Source: Hemileia vastatrix (taxonomy: Eukaryota; Basidiomycota; Pucciniomycetes; Pucciniales; Zaghouaniaceae). From it: a DNA stretch of 64,000 nt. The stretch spans positions 19,985,683-20,049,682 of the forward strand of contig JASXTE010000002.1 in assembly GCA_030280995.1 (NCBI GenBank), written 5' to 3'. The position numbers and the translations under genes were made by a program. Below the pieces are notes generated by a model that did not search any database, was not told where the DNA came from, and was given only the letters and a program-made list of their open reading frames with translations. Of this stretch, positions 23,900 to 35,700 are shown piece by piece (the stretch's first letter is position 1; the number at the start of each line of letters is the position of its first letter).

Positions 23900-24420
23900 T
23901 GGACAAATATTTAGTGCCAGGAAAATGAGTTTCAGAAAAACTGAAAGGAGAGACAGGCATAATAGGATTAGGATCTTGAGAAGGGTGGAGTAGCTTAGGA
24001 TTAGGATTAGTTTTATTGGATGATGAAGCTTTTTTGGCCTTAATTTTTCTGAAAAAAACTGGAATTTAGATAATATCTTCTCTCTGGGGATAGTAGGATC
24101 AGGTAAAGCCTCTAGGTCTGTATAGACATTGGTTCTGGAAGTAATTATAGGACAATTATATTTAAATTTTTTATCCTGAAGAGATCACAGGTAGCTCTTC
24201 AAGGGAGCCAGGATCAGAAATTAAACAAGGAACTTAGTATCTGGCATATAATTAGCAGGGAACAGCTAAATTATTTAAAGATATGATTATGATTATGATT
24301 ATAAGGTTGAAATTTTATTGAAAAGAAACTTTTGTGGTGGGGATGGAGGTTAAAGAAGATGGTTAAAGTCTATGAAGAAGAGTTGTATATATGATTAATC
24401 AATTATGCAAATTTAAGAAT
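23900..24420 (-). pseudogene. F2-A antisense gene B relic (zinc-cluster)
   Basis: On the - strand, next to the 3' LTR, the DNA aligns with the F2-C gene B relic at 57400-58000. The AGTTTCCTTGT-type core and the following TAATTTCTGATCCTGG-like stretch correspond around the six-cysteine region, and PFSRS...SYYACLS matches SQDPNPFMPVS. Stops interrupt all frames. Its position and antisense orientation match the better-preserved gene B of F2-B. Confidence 0.5.
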
Positions 24421-24448
24421 GGGGACATTCTTCATTGGAGAGAGGATA

Positions 24449-25560
24449 TGGCAGTCTAAATTTTAGTATGGCACTAAAATTTACTTTAAAATTTATTATG
24501 GGTAATTAATTAGGATAATTTGAAGGGTTAATTTATTTCAGAATAAATTTATGTGAAAAAGAATGATTGGGTTTATAGTGAAAATTTGTCAAAAATGACA
24601 AGTCAAAAGAAAACAATTAATTGAGAGTCAAGAAACATTAATATATGTTTAAAGATGCATTAAAATGAAATTAAGGAGGCTCAAGAACCTTTAATATGTT
24701 TATTGGAATTTCCACTATCTTTCTTATATTTTAAATTATTTAATTAAGTATTTTAAGCCATATAATTAAGTATTTTTAACTATTTATTATTCTTGTTAAT
24801 TTATTAAACTTTAATGGTTTTCAACTTGTTGAATATGGCTTTACAGGCTACCATAATTTGAGGAAATGTTCTACAGATTTAGTCCTATCATCTCTAATTT
24901 CTAAAGTCTTTTAATAATTTTTTAGGACTCTAATTGAGTCTTTAAGTCTGTATGAGCTCTGGAAATGTCTGGATAAACTCTGGACAAGCTCCACAAGGAA
25001 AAATGAGGCAAATTACTAGGCTATGGATATAAAGGCTGTAAACTCAAAATTAGACCATATCTTACATCATCATACAGTGTTGTAAGGATGATAACAAATA
25101 GTAACCTTCATTTACATAAAATTTTACAATTTGTAATATCCTTATAATTAGAACATTTTAACTTAACACTTCATATACCTTACACAAAAACTTATAAATA
25201 TATACATATAGGGTATCATTAAAGAGATTAAAACTCTAGGAACTCAATTTTAAACATATTTTTACAAAAATAAAAACTTCATAAAAACATATCAATTCAA
25301 TCATTTAAAGAAAATTTCACTGGTACGACTGTTTTTGTTGTATTTCTTTATATTAAGTTAAGAAAACCAATTCTTTCATTTCAAACCTGTTTAAAATAAT
25401 TGGTCAAAAATTCTATTTCTTATCAAATATGTATTTTAGATTATTTAATTGAGAACTCCTTATTTTACTTAAAGGGAATTGTTTTTCTTAGGTTTATCCA
25501 ATTCCCTTGGATTCTGTTTACAGCAAGGCAACTTTAAGATTCTTTCTACAGTTTCTTTTT
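24449..25560 (+). repeat. F2-A 3' LTR
   Basis: Partner of 16545-17641. Begins TGGCAGTCTA directly after the purine tract GGAGAGAGGATA and ends TTTCTACA. A GGATATAAAGG box lies near 25.03 kb. Confidence 0.85.
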
Positions 25561-26429
25561 ATTTTGAAAAGGGATATGAAAAATGATAGCTTTCAGCTCT
25601 TCTACAGTAGGTTTAGCTTTTTTAATATAATTAGAAAATATGACATGAAGATTTATATTGAAAAAACCATATCTCTAGATAAAAATTCTTCAACAAGTTG
25701 AAAAAAATAAGTTTTAACTAATAGCATTATCTATGCAACTTCAAATATGATTGACTTTATTTAAAAAATGAATATCCTCACTATTTTACTTATTTATTCT
25801 CCATATTATATTTATTCTCATCGAAAAGCTACTGAGGAGAAAATTTATATGAGATATTTGTATTTTATCATGTTTGAGTTCCTCAAATTCAATTCACAGA
25901 ATTGTGTTGAATATTCAATTGTTGTATTCAATTCAAGTTTTGGGGGTTAAATGCAAAATTAGATTTCCAACTGGGATGCAAAAAAGTTGGAATGAAATAT
26001 GATATTAATATTGAATATGAAAAAAGTTTCAAACTAAACTTAAAATTTCACTGATGTGTTTTCATACTTGACAAGTATTATAAGAAATTGAAGCTGTGGT
26101 CAAGCAACAACAGAAAAAATATGGGCTTATATTTTTGAACATAGGGTATTATAAGTGCATAATTATGGAAGGTTCCCATAATTTATTATTATTCCTTAAT
26201 TTTATAGAGTAATTATCATTATTAAAAATGAATTTTGAGTGGAAAGTATGTTATCTAGCTGTGCTAGAGTCTATTCTAAATATTAATGTTACTCTTTAAA
26301 ATTAATGTGAATTTTTGTATATGAGGATTCAATTACTGTGAAATTTAATGTTGTCTCTAAATTATGACCATTGAATTACAGAAATAGGCAATTAAATCTA
26401 TTTCTGGTCAGTAAAAAGTGTAGTGATGG
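25561..26429. other. AT-rich spacer, no gene seen
   Basis: Sequence between the F2-A 3' LTR and an inverted solo F2 LTR. Two short open frames (25507-25701, 25768-25950) have low-complexity composition and no recognisable motif. Confidence 0.6.
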
Positions 26430-27471
26430 TGTAGAAAGACTCTTACAGTCACCTTTCTGTAAGCAGAACTTAAGGGAGTTGGATAAACCAAAAAAACCCT
26501 GTCCCTTTAAGTAAATAAATAGCTCAAAATTAAATAAGGTATAACCTCTACTTGATATGAAATGACCAATAAACTATTTTTATTAACAGTAATGAGATGT
26601 AGAATCCTTGTTATTTATAATGAGGATGAGAAACACAACAGTGAATCTGTATTTAGAAAAGTTATATAAATGATTGAATAATATATTTATATGAGATTTA
26701 GTTAGTAAAATCAAGTCCCTGGTGATGAAACCTTTAATCTGGTACCCTATAAGTATATATTTAGGAGTTCTGGTGTAAAATTTATAAAATTTTATTTAAA
26801 ACTGTTATATTTATAAGGGTATTAAAATTTATAATTTGTTATGTAAAATAATAATGATTTTCTGGTGTTCTCTGTTTTTCTCTAATTTCAAGTCTACACA
26901 CTTTGCATGCATAGTATATCACATGATTCCTTTTCCCCATCCAGAGCCTCCCAGAGCTTGTATGGAGATTGCCAGAGTTTTTACAGAGCTTTTATGGACT
27001 TCTGGACTCAATTAGAACCTCAAGTCAGTAAGAAAAATTCCAGAAATATTACAGATGATAGAGTTACTTCTTCTTTATAATACTATCTAATCATCTTAGT
27101 CTGCACAGCTCTATTCACCTAGTAAAAATTAGAAAAGATAAGCAACTTATGAAAAATCAAAAATAATAAAAAATACTTTATAAAATTATTAAAAATAAAA
27201 GGAAATAGTAAAAATTCCAAAAAAATTTCCAAAGGTTCTTAAATAACCTGAATTTAATTTCCATACACTTTAGACCTATACTTGCATTTTCTGACCATTA
27301 ATTGATTGTTTAACATTTACTCATAAAATTTCCCTTTTTAATCATTTTAATAACTCATTCCTTCAAATATAAACCATTGTAAATTTAGATTGGATTCTCC
27401 AATCTCAGTTTTTAACTCCAATAAACCCTCTTCAAATAAACTTTAGCTCCATACCAAAATTTAGGCTTCCA
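26430..27471 (-). repeat. Solo F2 LTR (inverted)
   Basis: Reverse-strand relative of the F2-A LTRs. On the + strand it starts TGTAGAAAGACTC, matching the reverse of the LTR end, and finishes TTAGGCTTCCA, matching the reverse of the LTR start. No internal F2 sequence adjoins either side, so it is probably a recombination remnant. Flanking 5-mers (GATGG, AAATG) do not match. Confidence 0.75.
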
Positions 27472-27907
27472 AAATGGTAGTTGATCACTTTTATTATAAG
27501 GGAAGTTTTGATTGATTGTCATATTGCCTTATGACTGAAAATTGTTGTTCAAAAATTTTCCAGTTACTAACTCTTTAAATATCATTGATGATTGATGATA
27601 TTTATGAGTGATACTCTAAAGTGAATTTTTGATTGTAGATTTTTTTTCACTTAGAACAATTTACACACCTCTTAATCATTTAACAATCAGTCAACCAATT
27701 TTCTGAACACTGGTAAAAATGTGTGTTGTGATTTGACTTCATATTTACATTTTATGGAAGGATATATTTTCAACTCAGTGGACCATGGAATAGAGTTAAT
27801 TATTTCAAATATATATATATATATGGTGCTTATAATGTTTCTTTTATGTGCAGGTAGTGGGAAAAATATAAACCAGTTTTTGGTGATAAATATTTTTGCA
27901 TTATCAC

Positions 27908-28156
27908 ACTATGCAATATAAGGGGTAGACTTGCTAGGAAGTACCCAGCTTGAAATCAGATGGAGCTCATACTGAACTCATACTGAACCCATACTGGACT
28001 CTACTTGAAAAACCACCTAAAACTTTTCTTCTGAGTGGTTTTCATCCATGATTGTATAGTTCCTTTGTCAATATCTCAATGTGTATTCGATCTGTGGTGA
28101 GTTTAGGTCCAAGGTTGCGGACTTGCTAGAAAGTCCACCCCACATATTGTGTGGTG
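27908..28156. mobile_element. CACTA-like MITE, copy 1 (249 bp)
   Basis: Starts CACTATGCAATATAAGGGG and ends ATATTGTGTGGTG. The two ends form terminal inverted repeats of about 30 bp that include GACTTGCTAG on both sides. Flanking triplets are TCA (27905-27907) and TTA (28157-28159), consistent with a 3-bp duplication after one transition. The centre has a CATACTGAACTCATACTGAA-type short tandem. No coding capacity. Confidence 0.75.
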
Positions 28157-29842
28157 TTAAGTCTTGTCAGTGAGTAGCAAGTATTATAATAAATGATACT
28201 AAAAAAAACTTCAAATTAACAATAATGTACTCTTATTGATATACTTATATGTGATTTAAAATCAAAAAGCTATAAGTATTCTGATTTCAAGTTAATTTTG
28301 ACACCCATTTTAAAGAAAAATAACCATGTATAAAAAAAGTATCAGAAGTTTGGTGTAAAATTTTCCACCCTATGTTTTTATATTTATTTGAATATTTATT
28401 TTTATAAAAATTAAGAGTTAAATCATTTTTAGATCAAACATGGTGTAGATTGGCTAACATGATATTTTCAACCCTTTGATTCCTGGTTAAGGGCTTCTAG
28501 AAGGGACTTATATGACATTCAGAAAAATTTTTGTGCTAATTTGTCACATAGGGCATAAACACAAATGTATAGGGTCTCAATTTATAAATCTGCATGTTTT
28601 TGAAATTTAAAAATCAAGTGTATTAATTTGTGTGACCCACATTTATTTAGGCTAGAGTATGTTTTAACTAATCAGTCCATTTTTTACTTAGGAAAAATTT
28701 AAGAAATTATAAGTATGAAGAACTTTTGACAATTATTTTTCTACAAGTGCTTGGCTTTTCCTGAATTATATTCATGTTAATGGTATAACTGAAGAAAATT
28801 TAGATATAATAGTCTCCACATATGTATAGGATAATATTTTTATTATCAATTAATAATTTAATGATATTTTCCTTACAATTTTTTTATAAATGATTAAGGT
28901 ATAGTTGAATCTTGTGTGCCAAAGGAATCCTATGGAATGCTATACTTTCAGATCATAATTATTAAAGGATATTTGGAAGTTAATTAAATTTATAATATGT
29001 TTAGAAAATTTTATTCTTGAATTTTATATATTCTTGTGGCTTAATGATATATTTTAAATAATAATTGTGTGCTGGAATATTCTTTACACTATATTATTAA
29101 TTTTTAAGATATTTGTCTTTAATTTTCATAATGCATTGGGTGAAAAGGGGTAAAATCCCCTGAAATAGATGTCTAGTTCAATTTTTTTCTCAGGGTATGA
29201 CTCTGGGTCTTAATTGTTGAGTAATTAACCCTGTTTGACCCCACCTTGTTTTTATGTTTCTATGAAATTGGTATCTCCTTGGCTCATTTCTTCTCATCTT
29301 CATGGATTCATTGAAAAATTCTATTTGCACCTCCTCTTCACTTTTATTTCAATCATACCCTCACCATACCACCTTAGTCCTCTTCCAATGGCAAAAAATA
29401 ATGTGGGTTCAAAAAGTCACATTTAATTATTTGTCACAAAAACACACCTAGGAGTAGAATAAGGTTGCAAAACTGAACTAGACATGAATTTCACCATATT
29501 TTCCAGCTGTGTAGAATGTTTTAAATTTAATAATACTAATTTAATAAAATTCATTTTTCAAATAAATGATTATAATTAGAAGTAATGTAGAAAGAAACTG
29601 TTGTATATGGCTATAAATGGAGCAAAATCTCCATATTCACATTGGAAGATGCTGAGGAGTACACTCTTACAATGAATATACGTTAGGGTATAAGTCTCTG
29701 AAAAAAACATAGTTAAACTCAGAAAAGGGTCCTTCTCATCAACAAACCATTTCTCAGATAGACACTATAGATACTGCGTAAGAAGATTTTGTATTCTTTT
29801 CTGTTGCTCATAGTTTTTTATTTTTGTTTAATCATAAAAGTG
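28157..29842. other. AT-rich stretch, no gene seen
   Basis: No frame with recognisable protein motifs. The 63-codon frame at 29235-29426 is isolated and of no recognised family. A lone arm-like block CCTTCTCATCAACAAACCAT at about 29732 belongs with the foldback units that follow. Confidence 0.6.
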
Positions 29843-30472
29843 AAGGTGTCCACTTGAATGATGGTCAAATGTTGAGAAGGAAATTTCTATAATGTATTAA
29901 AGATACACTGGTATAAATATAATACCTAAATGAGATGCATTATAAAGGTGTACCTCTCAACATTGGAATGTCCTTCAAGTGGACACCTTTGACCATGTCT
30001 GTGACACCATTAATTTTATGGTAAGCCAATTTTTAAGTACCAAGGCTAGTAGAAGAGTTCATTTCATAACAAGTTCCCAAAGTTTTCTCATAAAAAATGG
30101 TATGTCACTGAGTGGGACACTTTTATAACTTAAAATAAATTCAAGGATTACATATAATACCTAGATAATATGCAATATAAAAGTGTCCTTCTCATTGATG
30201 GACTGTACTTCAAGTAGGCAAGTTGAGTAAGTCTGGTGCACTTATATTTTTATAGTTAACCAGAAATAAAACATATCAATTTTGGTAGCTCATACCATCT
30301 TGTTTCACATTACCCAAAGTGTCCATCTGAATAATGGTCTGTTGCTGAGAAGGAAAATTTTATAAAACTTATGATCTAGGTATCATATTTATATATTTTT
30401 ATCTACTATGTATTATAAGAGTGTCCTTCTCATCAATGAACCATAACTCAGGTGCACACTTTATGTCATCCA
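29843..30472. repeat. Cluster of three foldback (inverted-repeat) units
   Basis: Unit 1: arms 29843-29880 and 29953-29989 (AAGGTGTCCACTTGAATG against its reverse complement). Unit 2: arms about 30092-30126 and 30177-30212, diverged. Unit 3: arms about 30315-30365 and 30412-30472 (AAAGTGTCCATCTGAATAAT against ...GTGCACACTTT). The units share arm words (GTGTCC, TTCTCA, GAGAAGG) and a central TAATACCTA or CTAGGTAT, so they are repeats of one foldback element about 150 bp long. Confidence 0.75.
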
Positions 30473-31523
30473 GTAACTTATTTAAGATATGTAAACTGGA
30501 CTAATAAATATTGTAACTCAATAATTATTGATTTAATTATTTAAGATATTAAAATATTACAAAATTAATATTTTAATTTTATTAAGAAATATAATTCATT
30601 ATGTTACTAATTTATTTCATTTCTTAAACTTACTTAAACTAATTATATTCATAAAAAAATCACTTCTTTCAGTGATTTTTTTCTCTTTTAACTCAATTTA
30701 TTTGATTTAATTAATTGGCTTAAAAATTAATAATAATTGTGAAATAGTTGTAGATCTAAGCTCACTGTATTTCCTGGAGATCAGACCTTACTTGAAGGTT
30801 GATAGAGGGGGGAAAGGGAGAGAAAGAGAGAGTTAATATTTTTCTATGAGAATTTAAGGGATTTCTAAAATCTTATAAATCATTTCTTTAATAAAACTTT
30901 GATTTATTATCTTGTTTTAAATTTTTTTTATTTTTACTTATTTTTATTAGATCTTATTTACATTCATTTAAATCTATTTTTCTTTTCAAAGTTTATTTTA
31001 TCTTGAATTTTATATATTTAACTTTTTTTTTCATTTGATATAATTTTTATTGCACTTCAATTCAATTATTATCACATCAAGGGAACATTTTTACTTGAAT
31101 GATAACAAGTTGTAGTTGCTTTTTTGTAAAAAGGGGGGTTTATTTGTATTGTTTTTAATCATCATAACTTAAAATAACTATTTTTTAAATAAACAATTTA
31201 ATTTGAATTACCATATAATTAAGATAAATCTATTAAATTATAATAGTACAAAGTTATAAATAATTGATATAGTAAATTAAATAATTATATTTACAACTGT
31301 TTAACAGGAGAGTTGAATAAACTTAATACAGTATATAAAGTCTTTATATTTCTATAATTACTTCATCACCTAACTAATCCTAGTCAATTTTATCCTTTAA
31401 ATTTCTCTTTATCTACCATACAATCCCAAAATACGGGTTCTTTTTGAATTTTTATTGACAAAATAATCTTTCACAGTCAATATTGTTGGTTCCATTGGAT
31501 AGAGGATGTTATAATTAAGGATT
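30473..31523. other. AT-rich stretch, no gene seen
   Basis: Low-complexity A/T sequence with one purine-rich segment at 30800-30835 (GGGGGGAAAGGGAGAGAAAG). Nothing coding found. Confidence 0.6.
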
Positions 31524-31528
31524 CTTAA
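31524..31528. other. Target-site duplication of F1b, left copy (CTTAA)
   Basis: CTTAA directly precedes the left LTR and is repeated exactly at 40708-40712 after the right LTR. Confidence 0.95.
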
Positions 31529-32671
31529 TGTCGGTCAGTCGTCTAGAAGAGAAAAGATAAGAGGGAAGAAAAGAGAGGAGGACAAGAAGGAGATAGTAGT
31601 TTAGAAATAAAAGAAATAAAAACAATTGAGATTATTTGATTTATTTGAGAGAAAGCAACGACGAGTGATTTGAGAGGTGACAACAAAATTGGTTTTATTA
31701 ATATTAATATTATTTAAGTAAGAGTTTCTGCGCGGCAAACAATATAATTACTATCAGACTTAAGGCAACCTTTAAATTGTTATTTAGAATTTTTAATTAG
31801 AATCTAATACTAATAAAAATAATAATAAGCGTAATAAATTTATCTTTAAATTGTTGAGTGTGTAATAAGTGATAAGGCTACAGGGGATTATCCAAGGCCC
31901 TTTTATAGGCAATGGGTCCTCTGAAGCGCTACTATATTTGTAAATACAATGATTAGAATGGAATAAAACAAACATATCAAAAGAGTAAATGAAACATAAC
32001 AATATAGAGAAAAACATGAAACAAATAATTAAAAGCCCAATTAAGAATCCAATTTCCCCGCCATTAATTCCCAAATCAGTAAGTGACAATAGTGAATAAC
32101 TAAACAAGATTGGAAACATAGGAACTATGAGAAATATAATTCCCAACAGATGGTACATTCTGATTAAAGGATATTTTAAGTGAAACAAAAAATAATTTGA
32201 TGCAACAAAACAAGCAATTAATCTCAATTTAGTCCAAATTAATTTATTTGTTTTTTCTAACACAATTAAGGGTCAAAAGAAGCGTCCTTAATTATTGTTT
32301 AGTATCATATGAGAGGTATTATTTAATATATAAATTTAAGTAATTAATTTAAATATATTATAAATCAAATTTACACTTGTAATTATAATATATGTTTTTT
32401 AATTAATTAAATATAAATTTATAATTATTAAATACATAAAAATGCGCCATTATTTGTAGAATATATTATATTATGCTCAATTTAATTGTATATATAAAAA
32501 TATATATAACCAATAAATTTAATGTAACACTTGTATATAATAAAATTCTTATATAATTTCATTATGCAATAAAATATTAAGTTATATTCATTAAATACAA
32601 GTCTTACCCACTCTTTAAAGTTTTATAATTTATATATCATTTACTGGACTCCTGGAATAGCCTGGCTGACA
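31529..32671 (-). repeat. F1b 3' LTR (left on the + strand)
   Basis: On the + strand runs TGTCGGTCAG...GGCTGACA. The sense TATAAAAG is at 31900-31907 (- strand). The 156-codon hydrophobic frame at 31793-32263 (-) lies wholly within the LTR and is duplicated in the other LTR. It has membrane-like stretches, but I see nothing to support a gene beyond being open. Confidence 0.95.
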
Positions 32672-32705
32672 CTCCCTCACTCTAAAAAAACAATAAAAAA
32701 AAATG
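32672..32705 (-). promoter_or_regulatory. F1b polypurine tract region
   Basis: On the - strand, a T-rich stretch followed by AGAGTGAGGGAG directly abuts the 3' LTR start TGTCAG. This is the expected plus-strand primer position. Confidence 0.7.
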
Positions 32706-35700
32706 CTAAGATTTTTTCTTTTTGTATTTTTTCAACAGAGCAGGCAGATTTGAAATTTCTTTGCCAGGTATCTATGCATCATGTTCAGATGATTTGTTCT
32801 TATATCTCAATAAATATTCAGTACCTCTTTCAGAAGTGATAATTCTATCATTGAGAATTTTATCAATTTCTGCTGTTTCTGTGACTTCCTGAGGGTTCTT
32901 CTTAGGTCTTCCTCTTCTCTTTGGAAATAAGTCACTGTTGGAAGTATAAGGTTTAAGTAAAGAAATGGGAAAGACAGGATGTTTCCTATCATATGGAGAA
33001 TACAATACAACTTCTACTGCATTATCACCAACCATTCTTTTAACAACAGATGGTCCTACAAAAGGATCCTTTAATTTGTGGTTACCTTGTAAATTGAAAT
33101 GGACAGTAGAGATCAACACTTCATCACCCTTGTTAAATGTGTATTCTTTATGGGATTTATCCCATCTTTTCTTTTCATATTCAAATTCTTTATCAATACA
33201 ACTCTGAGCATGTTTTCTGCATAGCTGTTGCATTTGCATAAAAGATTTTACACCAGGGTGTAGTTCCAACTTAGGTAATTTATTATTGAGAATCTGAGCA
33301 GGAGTGTTTGGGACATAACCTAACCAAAGCTCAAAAGGCTTTTTCTCAGTGACAGAATGAACAGTGCTATTATATGCAAATTCAAGACCAGGCAAAAGAG
33401 TGACCCAATCATGAGTAAATCTGTCATTGTCTTTATATTCTAAACCAAAGGCACAATACCTTCTAATCATATCTTCCAGAGTTTGAATCATTCTTTCAGC
33501 TAGACCATCAGTCTGAGGATGGTGAGCTGTAGACAATTTTAACTCACAGCCACAAATATCCATCAAAGAGGTCCAAAACTCAGAAGTGAATTTTGGATCC
33601 CTATCAGAGATAATGGCTTTTGGAAAACCAATAATATTAAACATGTAAGACCACCATAAGAAAGCTAATTCCTTGGTGGATACATCTTTGTGGGTTGGAA
33701 TAAATTTGCACATTTTTGTGAATCTATCAACTATTACCCAACAAGAGTTAAAGCTGTCTTTACCTGCAACAGGAAGACCAGTGACAAAATCCATATTAAT
33801 GATTTGCCAGGGAGCACTAGGTGCTTCAATATGTTGTAATAACCCTGCTCTCTTACCTGTTAACCTTTTAGATTTTTGGCAGGAATCACAAGATTCAACA
33901 TATAATTTTGTGTCTTCAGACATATTAGCCCACCATGCAGTGTTTTTGATTCTAATCAATGTTTTTTCAAGATCAAAATGTCCAGCTAATATGTCATCAT
34001 GACAAAGTTTGAGGATAGTTTCTTTCATTGAAGGAGGAATAACAATTACATTGGTAAGCTTCCTTCTATAATATATATAACCATCTTCAATAGAAAACTT
34101 TCTTTATTTAAAGCATTTTGGTACTTTGCAGGAAGAGTTTTTATTAATGCTTGAATTGAAGCATTCTTAGGATCATTCAAAATAGTAACTAATTTATTTA
34201 AGTCAGAATCTTTATCATATGAATCCAGTATTAACTGTAATAACTCTTCTTCCATATCAACTATAAATATACCATGTATATGAACAGTATCATCTTCAGG
34301 TACATAAGCAGGATTGGAGTCATTATTTGACAGAGGCAATCTGGAGAGCATATCAACATTAGAGTGAACATTTCCAGCTCTATGGATAATAGTCATCCTT
34401 CCTCTGTATTCCTGAACAGCAAGTTGCCACCTGAACATATGTCTGTTAGGTGTTTTGAGGTTTAAGAGAGATTTTACAGCACTACAGTCAGTTACCAACT
34501 CAAATTTTTGGTCATCCAAGTAGTAATGAAGTTTCTCAAGAGCCCAAACAACTGCTAAGCACTCCAATTGAGTGGCACCATATTTCAATTCACTATTTCT
34601 TAAGGTTCTTGAAATATAACAAATTACAACCTCTGAGGATTTATCATTAATAATTTGCTTTTGGTGAAGGGCAGCACCCAGACCAATAAAGCTAGCATCT
34701 GTATAAAGTACAAATGGCTTGTTAAAATCTGGAAGAGCCAATATAGGGGCTGTCATTAAGCAACTTTTCAATGTATTAAAAGCTTTCTGACAGTCATTAT
34801 TCCAGAGAAAAGCAACATCTTTTCTGGTTAGTTTTGTAAGAGATAAGGCTATGACCTGATAATTTTTAATATATTGTCTATAATAGCCACACATACCCAA
34901 AAAACTTTGGATTTCTCTTACAGAAGTTGGTGCTTTCACATTTTGAATGGCAGCAACTTTATTATGGTCTACACAAATTTGTAAGCCTGACACAACATGG
35001 CCAAGGACTTTCAAAGATTGAAAACCAAATTTACACTTTTTTAAAGATAAGGTCATATTGATTTCATCCATTTTTTGGAAAACTCTATTTAAGTGAATCA
35101 TATGTTCATCAAAAGTTTTAGAAAAAACAATAATATCATCAATATAAACCATGAGCCAACCTTCAATAATTTCTTGATGGAAAGTGTTATCCATGACTTT
35201 CTGGAAAACTGAAGGAGCATTTTTAGGGCCAAATGGCATCCTAACATACTTATATATTCCCATATGAGTAGCAATAAGCAAAAAATTTTGAGAATTTTTC
35301 TCAACTGGAACTTGATGATAACCTTTATTACCATCCAGACAACTAATAAATTTTGCACCTTGCAAGGTAGCATGTATTGAATTAATTCTGGGTAAAGGAT
35401 AAATATCATCAACAGTATAAGTATTTAAAGCTCTGTAATCTCCACATAATCTAGCTTTATCTTTTTCATATGAAATCAAGACTGGGGAGATGACACAATA
35501 TTTGGGGGTGACATTCACTTTCTCAATGATATTCATTTTCAATAATGTTTCAATATTATCTTCAATATCTTTTCTTTTTGATGGAGAAGCAGGATATGGT
35601 TTTTTCTTAAGGGAAGGAGGAATATCACTCAAATTACAGGATAAGGTAACTTTCATCTCTTCCTGAACAATTCCCAAGACATGAGAACCATGAGCAAAAG

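Larger units (their letters stand above)
16545..25560 (+). mobile_element. F2-A: decayed Ty3/Gypsy element with antisense accessory region, about 9 kb
   Basis: Direct repeats of 1097 and 1112 bp (16545-17641, 24449-25560), both starting TGGCAGTCTA and ending CTACA, flank relics in the order gag, linker, integrase, hairpin cassette, TAAACTG-motif array, and antisense zinc-cluster relic. TTGGTGGTACCC directly follows the 5' LTR (primer-site-like TGG) and GGAGAGAGGATA precedes the 3' LTR (purine tract). The flanking 5-mers (ATTTG, GTTTC) do not match, so ends have drifted or recombined. RT is missing and stops are frequent, so the copy is old and internally deleted. Confidence 0.8.

Noticed and set aside
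29843..30472. CRISPR-like array.
   Set aside because: The units are inverted repeats with diverged arms and no uniform direct repeat-spacer spacing; the DNA is eukaryotic.
31793..32263. 156-codon hydrophobic frame repeated at 39829-40299, looking like a duplicated membrane-protein gene.
   Set aside because: Both copies lie wholly within the two F1b LTRs, so the duplication is the LTR itself; composition is AT-driven and no homologue exists in the F1a LTR.
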